Notes: generated by a model not told the origin, from the sequence alone. A DNA stretch of 64,000 nt from Cellulomonas wangsupingiae (GCF_024508275.1 NZ_CP101989.1:3410001-3474000), one strand, 5' to 3'; positions 8,359 to 17,048 are shown, counted from the first letter of the stretch. Translations and numbers: made by a program.

Positions 8359-9270
8359 TCAGTCGCGCGCGAGCGCCGCCGCGAGGAAGTCCAGCGACTC
8401 CCCGATGGCCGGCAGGCCGGGGACCGGGGGGATGTCGAGATGCCCGTGCAGCATGCCCGCGGCGACCATGACCCGCGTGGGGACGCCCGCGTCCTGCAGC
8501 TGCAGGACGAACACCTCGCCCGAGGGCCGCAGGTCGTCGACCTCGCTCAGCACGACCGTCGTCGGGGGCAGGCCCGCCACGTCACCGTTGCCGGGCATGG
8601 CGTCCGCGGGCACGCCGGACAGCCGACCCAGGTACGTGAGGGTCATGGGCAGCAGCGCGTCGGGCAGGAAGCGGATGCCCCGCGGGACGCGCCGCAGGTC
8701 GTCGACCTGCTCGTCGGGCAGGGCGGGCGACGGGAAGTGCATGCCCGGGTAGGCGAGCAGCAGGGCGTCGGGCGCGCGCGTGCCGCGGTCGCGGACCCGC
8801 ACGGCCACGCCGCCCGTCAGCGCGGCCCCCGCCGACGCACCGCCGAGGCCGAGGCGCTCGACCCCGAGGGACGGCGCCGCGTCGACGAACCACGACCACG
8901 CCGCGTCGACGTCGTCGAGGGGCACCGGGTAGCCCGCGCCCGGGGTCGCCAGCCGGTACCCGACGGACGCGACGACGATCCCGTGGCGCGCGGCGAGCTC
9001 CGCGGACACGACGTGCGCCTCCGCCATGTCGAGGTCGCCGTACGCGAACCCGCCCCCGTGCGCCCAGAGCAGCCCCGCGCCCGACGCGGGACGGTCCACG
9101 GGTCGGTACAGCCGCACCGCGACCGGTCCGTGCGGTCCGTCGACGGCGAGGTCCTCGACCTTCACGTCCGGCAGGCGGTAGCCGGCACCGAGCGTGGTGA
9201 GCGCGGCGCCCCAGGTGTCCCAGTCGTGGACGGCGGGCAGCAGGTCGGCGAGCAGCGGGTGGATCGGCAT
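8359..9270 (-). CDS. Alpha/beta hydrolase (hormone-sensitive-lipase-like esterase)
   Basis: 303 residues from ATG 9270. The oxyanion-hole motif HGGG is at residues 71-74 and the nucleophile elbow GGASAG places Ser146; the YPVPLDDVDAAW segment between them is typical of alpha/beta hydrolase fold 3. A late Asp (VLSEVDDLRPSGE) and His (GMLHGH) complete a plausible catalytic triad. Such enzymes hydrolyse short-chain esters, including acetyl groups on plant glycans, but no substrate is indicated. No signal sequence, so cytoplasmic. It lies 75 bp downstream of a LacI regulator read in the same direction and may share its transcript. Confidence 0.9.
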   Translation of the reverse strand: MPIHPLLADLLPAVHDWDTWGAALTTLGAGYRLPDVKVEDLAVDGPHGPVAVRLYRPVDRPASGAGLLWAHGGGFAYGDLDMAEAHVVSAELAARHGIVVASVGYRLATPGAGYPVPLDDVDAAWSWFVDAAPSLGVERLGLGGASAGAALTGGVAVRVRDRGTRAPDALLLAYPGMHFPSPALPDEQVDDLRRVPRGIRFLPDALLPMTLTYLGRLSGVPADAMPGNGDVAGLPPTTVVLSEVDDLRPSGEVFVLQLQDAGVPTRVMVAAGMLHGHLDIPPVPGLPAIGESLDFLAAALARD

Positions 9271-9345
9271 GGTGGGTGATGCTCGCACGCCGGCGGCGTC
9301 CCGACGTAGGACGACGGGCCGCCGTCGCCCGTCCGGGCGACGCGG

Positions 9346-10374
9346 TCAGGCGGTGCGGGCGGGGGTCGAGGCGCGCAGCACGACCTCCGTGGGGACCGGG
9401 CGGACCCGCGGCTCGCCCTCGTGGTCCTCGAGCGCCAGCTCGGTCGCCAGCCGGCCCACGTCGACGAGCGGCACCCGCACCGTCGTCAGCGGCGGCACGA
9501 CGTCACGCAGCGTGAGGATGTCGTCGAAGCCGGCGAGCGCGACGTCCTGCGGCACACGGACCCCCAGGTCGCGCGCGGCGGCGAGCGCCCCGAGCGCCAT
9601 GACGTCGTTGACCGCGAACACGACGTCCACGTCGGCACCCACCGCGAGCAGCTCGCGCATCGCCGCCTCGCCGCCCTCGTGCGTGAAGTCGCCCGGCAGG
9701 ACGTGGGCGGGGTCCACGGGCGCACCCAGCGCCGCGAACGCGTCGGTGAACGCGTCGCGGCGCTCACGCGCCGTCAGGTGCGTCGGCGGGCCCCCGAGCA
9801 CGGCCGGGCGCCGGTAGCCGAGCCCGTGCAGCGCGCGTGCCAGGGCCGCGGCACCCGCGGCGTTCTCGACGACGACCGTGTCCACGCCCAGCACCGGCTG
9901 GCCCACGAGCGCGGCGGAGCCGCCGGCGGCCACGTAGTCCGCGAGCGCCGCGCGCATCGCGTCGTTCACCGCGTCGTCGTCGTGGCGGCCGCCGGCCACG
10001 ACGACCGCCCGTGCGCGCTGCCGCTGCAGCAGCCGCACGAGCTCGACCTCGCGCTCCGGCTGGTGCTGCGTGCTGGTGAGCGTGACCTGGAGCGCGGCGG
10101 CGTCGGCGGCCCCGGTGACGCCCGCGGCGATGGACGAGAAGTACGGGTCGGTGATGTCGTGCACGACGAGGCCGACGGATGTCGTGCGCCCCCGCGCCAT
10201 CGCCTGCGCGTTCGCGTCGGGCGTGTAGCGCAGCCGCTCCGCCGCGGCGAGCACGCGCTCGCGCAGGTCCGCACGGACCGTGCGGTTGGCGCTGCCGTTG
10301 ATGGCGCGCGAGGCGGTCGCCAGGGAGACGCCCGCCTCCCGGGCGACGTCGCTCAAGGTCACGCTCGTGGGCAT
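9346..10374 (-). CDS. LacI-family transcriptional regulator (hexuronate locus)
   Basis: 342 residues. Helix-turn-helix at residues 3-25 (TLSDVAREAGVSLATASRAI) and hinge helix around residues 50-60 (PDANAQAMARGRT), followed by a sugar-binding effector domain ending in TTVRVPLVDVG and VVLRAST. It lies 109 bp downstream of uxaC in the same direction. The intervening segment holds two palindromes (10412-10435 and 10438-10460), so negative autoregulation and control of hexuronate genes are plausible. Start ATG 10374. The effector is not identifiable from sequence; an uronate or its keto-acid derivative is an inference from the neighbours. Confidence 0.93.
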   Translation of the reverse strand: MPTSVTLSDVAREAGVSLATASRAINGSANRTVRADLRERVLAAAERLRYTPDANAQAMARGRTTSVGLVVHDITDPYFSSIAAGVTGAADAAALQVTLTSTQHQPEREVELVRLLQRQRARAVVVAGGRHDDDAVNDAMRAALADYVAAGGSAALVGQPVLGVDTVVVENAAGAAALARALHGLGYRRPAVLGGPPTHLTARERRDAFTDAFAALGAPVDPAHVLPGDFTHEGGEAAMRELLAVGADVDVVFAVNDVMALGALAAARDLGVRVPQDVALAGFDDILTLRDVVPPLTTVRVPLVDVGRLATELALEDHEGEPRVRPVPTEVVLRASTPARTA

Positions 10375-10411
10375 GCTCGAAGGCTAGGGCACGCGATGGC
10401 CGCCCCGGGGT

Positions 10412-10460
10412 CGGTTCGACATCGATATCGAACCGAGGACCGAAACACGTCGGTTCGGTC
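10412..10460. promoter_or_regulatory. Two palindromic operator candidates upstream of the LacI gene
   Basis: The first palindrome spans 10412-10435: left arm CGGTTCGACATC, right arm GATATCGAACCG, with one mismatched pair among twelve. The second spans 10438-10460 with GACCGAA and TTCGGTC arms around a 9-bp centre. Both lie between the uxaC stop and the LacI start on the minus strand, where an autoregulatory site is expected. The shared CGGTTCG element suggests one protein binding both. Confidence 0.65.
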
Positions 10461-10483
10461 CCGTCACGCGGCGCACCGCCGGC

Positions 10484-11977
10484 TCACGGCCGGGCGCCCC
10501 CCGGGGTCGCCGTGGCACGGTCGCGGTCCACGGCGGGCGCGGGCGGGCGCGCGTAGGCGGTGCGGGGCAGTCCGTACGCCAGGTCGACGGCCGTCTCGAG
10601 CGCCTCGTCGAGGTCCAGGCGGTGCTCCACGACGAGACGCGCGAGGAAGCCCGCGTCGACCCGCCGCGACAGGTCGTGACGCGCCGGGATGGACAGGAAG
10701 GCCCGGGTGTCGTCGACGAAGCCGGTCGTGTTGGCGAAGCCCGCGGTGTCGGTGACGGCCTCACGGAACCGGCGCATGCCGTCCGGGGTGTCGAGGAACC
10801 ACCACGGCGCGCCCAGGCGCACCGCCGGGTAGACGCCCGCCAGCGGCGCGAGCTCCCGGCTGAACGTGTCCTCGTCGAGCGTGAACAGGACCAGCCGCAG
10901 CTGCGGGTGGTGGCCGAACGCGTTGAGCAGCGGGCGCAGCGCGCGCACGTACTCGGTGGCGACGGGGATGTCGTAGCCGACGTCGTGACCCCGCTGCGCC
11001 AGCACGTGCGGGTCGTGGTCGCGCAGGGCACCGGGGTGCAGCTGCATGACCAGACCGTCCTGCGTCGACATGCGCGCCATCTCGAACAGCATGTGCGCGG
11101 AGAAGGCGCGGGCGGCGGCCGCGTCGACGTCACCGCGCAGCGCCGCCGCGAGCACGGCCGAGGCGTCCGCCTCGGACATCGGTGTCGTGTCCGCGAGCAC
11201 GTGCCCGTGGTCGGTGGCACGCGCACCCGCCTCGACGAACGCCCAGCGGCGCGCCTCGAGCGCGTGCAGGAAGTCGCGGTACGACCCGATCGTGACGCCG
11301 GCGCGCTCGCCGAGCAGCTCGACGTCCTCGGCCCAGCCCGGCCGGTCCACGTGCAGCACCGCGTCCGGCCGGAAGGTCGGCACGATGCGCTCGCCCCAGC
11401 CGCGCGCGGCCAGGTCGGCGTGGTCGGCGAGGGTGGCGGAGGCGGGGTCGGTCGTCGCGATCGTCTCGATGCCGAAGCGGTCGAGCAGCGCCAGCGGCCG
11501 GAAGCCCGGCTCCGCCAGGCGGGCCGCGATCGTGTCGTAGGCGGCGTCGGCCGTCGCGGCGGACAGCCGCTCGGTGATCCCGAAGACCTCGACCAGCACG
11601 TGCTCCATCCAGAACCGGGTGGGGGTGCCGCGGAACAGGTGCCAGTGCGCGGCGAACGTGCGCCAGATCGCCCGCGGGTCGGTCTCCACGGCGCCGCCGT
11701 CGCGCCGGGCGACACCGAGCGCGTCGTGCGGGACGCCCTGGGACACGAGCATCCGCACCAGGTAGTGGTCCGGGACGACGAGCAGCGAGGCCGGGTCGCC
11801 GAACGCCTCGTCACGCGCGAGGACCCCCGCGTCGACGTGGCCGTGCATCGAGACGATCGGCAGGTCGCGCGTCGCCTCGAAGATCCGCCGCGCGACCGGA
11901 CGCGTCTGCGGGTCGGCGGGCAGTGCGCGGTCGGGGTGCAGCGCCCAACGAGGAGCAGCGGCTGCGGGGTCGGGCAT
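10484..11977 (-). CDS. uxaC: Glucuronate isomerase
   Basis: 497 residues (family usually about 470). Family motifs in order: IVSMHGHVD (metal-ligand histidines), PDHYLVRML, ATTDPAS, HGHVLADTTPMS, the MQLHPGALRDHD stretch and GFVDDTRAFLSIPARHD near the C terminus. UxaC converts D-glucuronate to D-fructuronate and D-galacturonate to D-tagaturonate, the first step for uronic acids released from glucuronoxylan or pectin. ATG 11977 has a strong GGAGGA ribosome site. The gene is divergent from a second LacI gene, which overlaps an UxuB-type reductase, so together they cover two consecutive steps. Mannonate dehydratase and KDG kinase are not in the window. The C-terminal 25 residues are Pro/Ala-rich. 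Confidence 0.95.
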   Translation of the reverse strand: MPDPAAAAPRWALHPDRALPADPQTRPVARRIFEATRDLPIVSMHGHVDAGVLARDEAFGDPASLLVVPDHYLVRMLVSQGVPHDALGVARRDGGAVETDPRAIWRTFAAHWHLFRGTPTRFWMEHVLVEVFGITERLSAATADAAYDTIAARLAEPGFRPLALLDRFGIETIATTDPASATLADHADLAARGWGERIVPTFRPDAVLHVDRPGWAEDVELLGERAGVTIGSYRDFLHALEARRWAFVEAGARATDHGHVLADTTPMSEADASAVLAAALRGDVDAAAARAFSAHMLFEMARMSTQDGLVMQLHPGALRDHDPHVLAQRGHDVGYDIPVATEYVRALRPLLNAFGHHPQLRLVLFTLDEDTFSRELAPLAGVYPAVRLGAPWWFLDTPDGMRRFREAVTDTAGFANTTGFVDDTRAFLSIPARHDLSRRVDAGFLARLVVEHRLDLDEALETAVDLAYGLPRTAYARPPAPAVDRDRATATPGGARP

Positions 11978-12053
11978 GGGGTCCTCCAGCGCCGGGCCGC
12001 GGTGGCGCTGCGGTGCGCCTCCGCGGTGCGGACGACGACGTCGCCCACCATGA

Positions 12054-12155
12054 TGAATACGTTTGCAGGGCGACCCTGCCATCCGGTCCGCCTCCGCGCA
12101 AGGGCCCCTCCACCGTGCTTGCGCGCGCCGGGCGGGCGTGCTGAAATCGCATTCA
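12054..12155. promoter_or_regulatory. Divergent promoter region of uxaC and the second LacI gene with CG-centred palindromes
   Basis: The 268-bp space between the divergent starts holds TGAATACGTTTGCA (12054-12067) and TGAAATCGCATTCA (12142-12155), both imperfect palindromes around a central CG like known LacI-family operators, plus a GCAGGG-CGA-CCCTGC palindrome at 12065-12079. One site lies close to each gene, so a single LacI protein could repress both directions. No clear -35/-10 pair was identified. Confidence 0.5.
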
Positions 12156-12245
12156 TCGCAGTGCCGGACGGACGAGGGCCGTCCGGGCGGACGCAGAGGC
12201 CGCGAGCGCCCCCCAGGCGCCCGGCCGCCACGCGGAGGAGCACCC

Positions 12246-13235
12246 ATGGCCGTCACGCTGCGCGACGTCGCACGGGCCGCAGGCGTCTCCGCCGCCACCG
12301 CGTCGCGCGCGCTGTCCGCGCCGCACCTCGTGGCCCCCGAGCGCCGGGAGCTGGTCCGCCGCGTCGCACGCGACCTCGGCTACCAGCCCAACCGCGCCGC
12401 GCGCGAGCTCATCACCGGCCGCAGCGGGCACCTGTGCCTCGTCGTGCCGGACCTCGAGAACCCGTTCTTCTCGGCCGTCGCAAAGGCCGTGCAGGCCCGC
12501 GCCCGGACAGCGGGCCACGCGGTCGTGGTCGCCGACGCCGAGGAGGACCCGGTGCTCGAGGCCGAGCTCGTCGCGCAGCTCGGCGCGCAGGCGGACGGCG
12601 TGCTGCTGTGCTCCCCGCGCATGTCCGCCGACGACCTCGCGCAGGTGGCGTCCGTCGGGCGGCCCGTGCTGCTCGTCAACCGCGAGGGCGCGGGCCTGCC
12701 GTCCGTCGCCGTCGACAACCGCGACGGCGTGCGCCAGGCCGTCCGGCACCTGCACGCGCTCGGCCACCGCCGCGTCGCGTACGCCGGGGGGCCCGTCGGG
12801 TCCTGGTCCGACGCGCGGCGCCGCGACGGCCTGGCCGCGCTCGACCTCGACGTCGAGGTCCTGGACCTCGGCGCCCACGCCCCCGTGTTCGCCGGCGGTG
12901 TCGCGGCGGCCGACCTCGCGCTGGCGACCGGCGCCACCGCGGTCCTCACGCACAACGACCTCATGGCGCTCGGGGTGCTGGACCGGATGCGCACGCGCGG
13001 CGTGCGGGTCCCCGACGACGTGTCCGTCGTCGGGTTCGACGACGCCCCCGTCGCGACCCTCGTCACGCCGTCGCTCACGACCGTCGCGATGCCGCTCGCC
13101 CGGCTCGGCCGCACCGCCGTCGACCTGCTGCTCAGCCCGGGGGACGGCGACGTCCCCCACGTCGTCCTGCCCGTCGAGCTCGCCGTGCGCGCGTCGACGG
13201 CCCCCGCGCCCTCCCACCCCCCGGAGCCCCGATGA
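12246..13235 (+). CDS. LacI-family transcriptional regulator (hexuronate locus, second)
   Basis: 329 residues. The helix-turn-helix is at residues 3-25 (TLRDVARAAGVSAATASRAL), the hinge near residues 48-58 (PNRAARELITGRS), and the effector domain has the usual VPDLENPFFSAVAKAVQ and VVGFDDAPVATLVTP blocks. ATG 12246 follows a good GGAGGAG ribosome site. Its stop overlaps the start of the UxuB-type gene (ATGA), so the two are co-translated, and it is divergent from uxaC. It is therefore the best candidate for the uronate-responsive regulator here, although the LacI gene at 9346 competes for that role. Confidence 0.94.
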   Translation: MAVTLRDVARAAGVSAATASRALSAPHLVAPERRELVRRVARDLGYQPNRAARELITGRSGHLCLVVPDLENPFFSAVAKAVQARARTAGHAVVVADAEEDPVLEAELVAQLGAQADGVLLCSPRMSADDLAQVASVGRPVLLVNREGAGLPSVAVDNRDGVRQAVRHLHALGHRRVAYAGGPVGSWSDARRRDGLAALDLDVEVLDLGAHAPVFAGGVAAADLALATGATAVLTHNDLMALGVLDRMRTRGVRVPDDVSVVGFDDAPVATLVTPSLTTVAMPLARLGRTAVDLLLSPGDGDVPHVVLPVELAVRASTAPAPSHPPEPR

Positions 13236-14740
13236 CCCCGCCCCGCCTGTCCGCGTCGACCTGGGCGGAGCTCGCCGCGCGCGGCCTGCCCGACGGCGTC
13301 CGCGGGCCCGCCGTCGACCCCGCCGCCCTCACGGTCGGCCAGGTGCACCTCGGCATCGGCGCGTTCCACCGGGCCCACCAGGCGGTGTGCACCGAGGACG
13401 CCGCGGCGGCGACCGGCGAGACGCGCTGGGGCCTGCTCGGGGTGACGCAGCGCAGCCCGCGCGTCGCGGCGCAGCTCGGGCCGCAGGACGGGCTGTACGG
13501 CGTGCTCACGACGGCCCCCGACGCACCGTCGCTGCGCGTCGTGGGCTCGGTGCGCGACGTCGCGTTCCCGGGGACGGACACCGCCCGGGTGCTCGACGCC
13601 GTGGCGGCCGGCACCACGCACGTCGTCAGCCTGACGGTCACGGAGAAGGGCTACCGGCGCGCACCCGACGGCGGCCTCGACACCGCCGCGCCCGACGTGG
13701 CCGCCGACCTCGGTGCGGCGACGACGGAGCTCACCCGCGACGACGAGGCCGCGGCCCTGACACCGATCGGCATGCTCGTGCGCGGCCTCGTGCGCCGGTA
13801 CCGCACGTCGCGCGCGCCGCTGACCGTCGTGTGCTGCGACAACCTCACGGACAACGGCACCGTGCTCGCCGGCCTGGTCGGGCAGGCGCTGGCCGCGCTG
13901 CCGGGGTCCGACGACGTGGCCGCGTGGGTCGGGTCGTCGGTGCGCTTCCCCTCGACGATGGTCGACCGGATCGTGCCGGCGACGACCGTGGCGCACCACG
14001 CCGAGGCCGCCGCGCTGCTCGGCCTGCACGACGAGGGCCTCGTCGTGGGCGAGCCGTTCTTCCAGTGGGTCGTCGAGGACGACTTCGCCGGCCCGCGCCC
14101 GGCGTGGGAGCGGGCGGGGGCGACGCTCACGCACGACGTCGCGCCGTTCGAGCGCGCCAAGCTGCGCGTGCTCAACGCGACGCACTCGACGCTGGCGTAC
14201 CACGGCGCCCTGCGCGGCCACGCGACGATCGCCGAGGCCGTCGCCGACCCGGACCTCGAGGCCCTGGCACGGGCCCTCATGGACGAGGACGTGCTGCCGA
14301 CGCTGCAGGCGCCCGACGGCATGGACCTGCGCGCGTACCGCGACGAGGTGCTGGAGCGGTTCGCCAACCCCCGCACGGGGCACACGACGGTGCAGGTGGC
14401 CATGGACGGCTCGCAGAAGCTGCCCGTGCGGCTGCTGGGGACGGTCGCCGACCGGCTCGCGGCGGGCGCGGTGCCGCACGCGGCGGCCGCCGCCGTCGCC
14501 GGGTGGGTCGCGTACGTCCGCGCGGCGTCGTCCGGGGACCTGGTGGTCGGGGGCCGCCGGGTCGTGCTGGACGACCCGCTGGCGGCCCGGCTCGCCGACG
14601 CGGTGGCGGGACCGGACGCGGTCGACCGGGTGCTCGCGCTGCGCGAGGTGTTCCCGGCAGCGGTCGCGGACTCCGTGGCCTTCCGTGACGCGGTGTCCGC
14701 CGCCCTGCGCGACCTGAGCCCTCTGCCCGCGGGCCGCTGA
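13232..14740 (+). CDS. uxuB: Mannitol dehydrogenase family reductase, probable fructuronate reductase
   Basis: 502 residues. Rossmann-fold entry HLGIGAFHRAHQA, then the LTVTEKGYR block, CDNLTDNG, and SSVRFPSTMVDRIVP, all typical of polyol/uronate dehydrogenases. Catalytic residues are visible as Lys310, Asn315 and His318 in KLRVLNATHS. UxuB reduces D-fructuronate to D-mannonate with NADH, following UxaC. The context with uxaC favours fructuronate over mannitol or tagaturonate, but the family is hard to separate by eye. Translation is coupled to the LacI gene by ATGA overlap. A hairpin element follows at 14754-14805. Confidence 0.87.
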   Translation: MTPPRLSASTWAELAARGLPDGVRGPAVDPAALTVGQVHLGIGAFHRAHQAVCTEDAAAATGETRWGLLGVTQRSPRVAAQLGPQDGLYGVLTTAPDAPSLRVVGSVRDVAFPGTDTARVLDAVAAGTTHVVSLTVTEKGYRRAPDGGLDTAAPDVAADLGAATTELTRDDEAAALTPIGMLVRGLVRRYRTSRAPLTVVCCDNLTDNGTVLAGLVGQALAALPGSDDVAAWVGSSVRFPSTMVDRIVPATTVAHHAEAAALLGLHDEGLVVGEPFFQWVVEDDFAGPRPAWERAGATLTHDVAPFERAKLRVLNATHSTLAYHGALRGHATIAEAVADPDLEALARALMDEDVLPTLQAPDGMDLRAYRDEVLERFANPRTGHTTVQVAMDGSQKLPVRLLGTVADRLAAGAVPHAAAAAVAGWVAYVRAASSGDLVVGGRRVVLDDPLAARLADAVAGPDAVDRVLALREVFPAAVADSVAFRDAVSAALRDLSPLPAGR

Positions 14741-14753
14741 GGCCGGCTCCCAC

Positions 14754-14805
14754 GACCGGATCGCTCTGTCACGCCCTCACGGGCGGGTGCGAGGGCGATC
14801 CGGTC
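14754..14805. terminator. GATCC-family hairpin after uxuB
   Basis: Left arm GACCGGATCGCTCTGTCACG at 14754-14773 pairs with a right arm GCGAGGGCGATCCGGTC at 14789-14805 across a short centre (CCC TCAC GGG). No T-run follows. 21 of the first 22 bases match the element at 58006, and the motif resembles the repeats at 341 and 50840. It probably ends the uxuB transcript just before the next promoter. Confidence 0.75.
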
Positions 14806-14807
14806 CC

Positions 14808-14855
14808 TTGACGTGGGCGGGCGGCGTTCCGGTACAGTGTCGGAAAGCGCATTCC
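14808..14855 (+). promoter_or_regulatory. Promoter with LacI-type operator upstream of the Gfo/Idh operon
   Basis: TTGACG (14808-14813) and TACAGT (14833-14838) form a -35/-10 pair with a 19-bp spacer, slightly long. The palindrome GGAAAGCGCATTCC (14842-14855; one mismatched pair) begins three bases after the -10 box, over the expected transcription start, the classic position for a repressor. Near-identical operators are at 20843-20856 and 49170-49185. Confidence 0.75.
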
Positions 14856-14916
14856 TAGTGCCGTCGGACAGCGGCACGACCCACCCGGCGACGACGCCGT
14901 CACCTACGGAGAGCAC

Positions 14917-16080
14917 ATGACCACCCGCACCCTGCGCATCGCCATGAACGGCATCACGGGCCGCATGGGCTACCGCCAGCACCTGCTGCGCTCGATCCTG
15001 CCGATCCGCGCGCAGGGCGGCGTCACGCTGCCGGACGGCACGCGCGTGCAGGTCGAGCCGGTGCTCGTCGGACGCAACGCCGACAAGGTGCGCGAGGTCG
15101 CCGCCGCGCACGACGTCGAGCACTGGACCACGGACCTGCAGGCGGCGATCCACGACCCGGCCACCGACGTCGTCTTCGACGCGTCGATGACCAGCCTGCG
15201 CGCCGCGACCCTCACCGAGGCCATGAAGGCCGGCAAGCACGTCTACACCGAGAAGCCGACGGCCGAGACGCTCGCCGAGGCGGTCGAGCTCGCGCGGCTG
15301 CGGGAGACGACGGGCGTCACCGCCGGCGTCGTGCACGACAAGCTCTACCTGCCGGGGCTGGTCAAGCTGCGCCGCCTCGTCGACGAGGGCTTCTTCGGCC
15401 GGATCCTGTCGCTGCGCGGCGAGTTCGGGTACTGGGTGTGGGAGGGCGACGTGCAGCCCGCGCAGCGCCCGTCCTGGAACTACCGGACGGCCGACGGCGG
15501 CGGCATGACCGTCGACATGTTCTGCCACTGGAACTACGTGCTCGAGGGGATCGTCGGGCGGGTGCGCACGGTGACGTCGCAGACCGCGACGCACATCCCC
15601 ACCCGCTGGGACGAGCGGGGCGAGCCCTACGAGGCCACGGCCGACGACGCCGCGTACGGGATCTTCCAGCTCGAGACCCCCGACGGCGACCCGGTGGTCG
15701 CGCAGATCAACTCGTCGTGGGCCGTGCGCGTGCACCGCGACGAGCTCGTCGAGTTCCAGGTCGACGGGACGGCCGGGTCCGCCGTCGCCGGCCTGTTCCA
15801 CTGCGTCGCCCAGCCGCGCTCGGCCACGCCGAAGCCCGTGTGGAACCCCGACCTGCCGACGACCGAGCGCTTCCGCGACCAGTGGCTCGAGGTCCCGGCC
15901 AACGCCGACCTCGACAACGGGTTCAAGGCGCAGTGGGAGGAGTTCCTCGTCGACGTCGCGCTGGGCCGCCCGCACCGGTTCGACCTGCTGTCCGCCGCGC
16001 GCGGCGTGCAGCTCGCGGAGCTGGGGCTGCGGTCCTCGGCCGAGGGCCGCCGGCTCGACGTCCCGGGGATCACGCTGTGA
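14917..16080 (+). CDS. Gfo/Idh/MocA family oxidoreductase
   Basis: 387 residues. N-terminal NAD(P)-binding fold with an atypical first loop (RIAMNGITGRMGYRQHLLRS) and the family motif VYTEKP near residue 110. The C-terminal alpha/beta domain contains GGGMTVDMFCHWNYVLEG with the histidine expected at the active site. Members oxidise or reduce sugars, inositols or keto-glycosides. ATG 14917 follows GGAGAG. The stop overlaps the GTG of the TIM-barrel gene, so the two products probably act in sequence. Its promoter has a LacI operator also seen before the converging flavoprotein/SDR operon and another Gfo/Idh gene. The substrate is unknown; a 3-keto-sugar or uronate-like compound is a guess. Confidence 0.9.
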   Translation: MTTRTLRIAMNGITGRMGYRQHLLRSILPIRAQGGVTLPDGTRVQVEPVLVGRNADKVREVAAAHDVEHWTTDLQAAIHDPATDVVFDASMTSLRAATLTEAMKAGKHVYTEKPTAETLAEAVELARLRETTGVTAGVVHDKLYLPGLVKLRRLVDEGFFGRILSLRGEFGYWVWEGDVQPAQRPSWNYRTADGGGMTVDMFCHWNYVLEGIVGRVRTVTSQTATHIPTRWDERGEPYEATADDAAYGIFQLETPDGDPVVAQINSSWAVRVHRDELVEFQVDGTAGSAVAGLFHCVAQPRSATPKPVWNPDLPTTERFRDQWLEVPANADLDNGFKAQWEEFLVDVALGRPHRFDLLSAARGVQLAELGLRSSAEGRRLDVPGITL

Positions 16081-17048
16081 GCACTCCCGTCGCACCCGTG
16101 GGCGAGGCGGCGCCCGGGCGGCGCGCCGACCTCGCGCGGCTGTCGCTCAACACCGCGACGACCAGGCACCTGACGCTCCCCGAGGCGGTGGCCGCCGCCG
16201 CGGCCGCGGGCCTGTCGTCGATCGGCGTGTGGCGCGACCGTGTGCAGGAGGTCGGCGCCGACGTCGCGGCGAAGGTCGTCGCGGACCACGGGCTGCGCGT
16301 CTCCTCGCTGTGCCGCGGCGGCTTCCTCACCGCGGCCGACGACGACACCGCGCGCGCCGCCCTCGACGACAACCGCCTCGCGGTCCGCGAGGCGGCGACG
16401 CTCGGCACGCACGAGCTCGTCATGGTCGTGGGTGGCCTGCCGGCCGCGTCCCGCCCGGGCGGCCCGGCGCTCCCCTACCCCGCGGGCGCCCCGGCCGCCG
16501 ACGGCCCCGACGACCCGGCCCGCGACGTCGTCGCGACCCGCCGGCGGGTCGCCGACCGCATCGCCGAGCTCGCGCCGTACGCGGCCGAGCACGGCGTGCG
16601 GCTCGTGCTGGAGCCGCTGCACCCGATGTTCGCGGCGGACCGCGCCGTGATCTCGACGCTCGGCCAGGCGCTCGACCTCGCGGCGCCGTTCGACCCCGCG
16701 GTCGTGGGCGTCGTCGTGGACACGTACCACGTGTGGTGGGATCCGGACCTGCAGGCGCAGATCGCCCGCGCGGGCGCCGAGGGCCGCCTCGCGGGCTACC
16801 AGGTGTGCGACTGGGTGCTGCCGCTGGCCGCCGAGCCGCTGAGCTCGCGGGGCCACGTCGGGGACGGGTACGTCGACTTCGCGACGATCACCCGCTGGGT
16901 CCGCGACGCGGGGTACACCGGCGACGTGGAGGTCGAGATCTTCCACGAGGACGTCTGGGCGGCGCCCGCCGCGCAGACGCTCGCGACGCTGGCGGAGCGG
17001 CACGTGCGTCACGTGCTGCCGCACCTCGGGGGCCCCTCGGTCGCGTGA
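16077..17048 (+). CDS. Sugar phosphate isomerase/epimerase-like TIM-barrel protein
   Basis: 323 residues, AP-endonuclease-2/xylose-isomerase-like barrel. Motifs: RLSLNTATTRHLTLPEAV at the first strand, GLSSIGVWRD, the metal-ligand-type LVLEPLHPMF (Glu), VVDTYHVWWDP (Asp, His), and GDVEVEIFHEDVW near the C terminus. The family includes sugar and inosose isomerases, epimerases and dehydratases such as IolE. GTG 16077 overlaps the stop of the Gfo/Idh gene (GTGA), so the pair forms one operon. The pairing of Gfo/Idh with this fold is common in inositol and keto-sugar breakdown, which supports a catabolic role without fixing the compound. Confidence 0.88.
   Translation: MSTPVAPVGEAAPGRRADLARLSLNTATTRHLTLPEAVAAAAAAGLSSIGVWRDRVQEVGADVAAKVVADHGLRVSSLCRGGFLTAADDDTARAALDDNRLAVREAATLGTHELVMVVGGLPAASRPGGPALPYPAGAPAADGPDDPARDVVATRRRVADRIAELAPYAAEHGVRLVLEPLHPMFAADRAVISTLGQALDLAAPFDPAVVGVVVDTYHVWWDPDLQAQIARAGAEGRLAGYQVCDWVLPLAAEPLSSRGHVGDGYVDFATITRWVRDAGYTGDVEVEIFHEDVWAAPAAQTLATLAERHVRHVLPHLGGPSVA

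Noticed and set aside
10622..14740. A single open frame of more than 1300 codons across the uronate region
   Set aside because: Only the last 502 codons (from ATG 13232) match a protein family; the rest is the antisense of uxaC and another frame of the LacI gene, kept open by the very high GC content.
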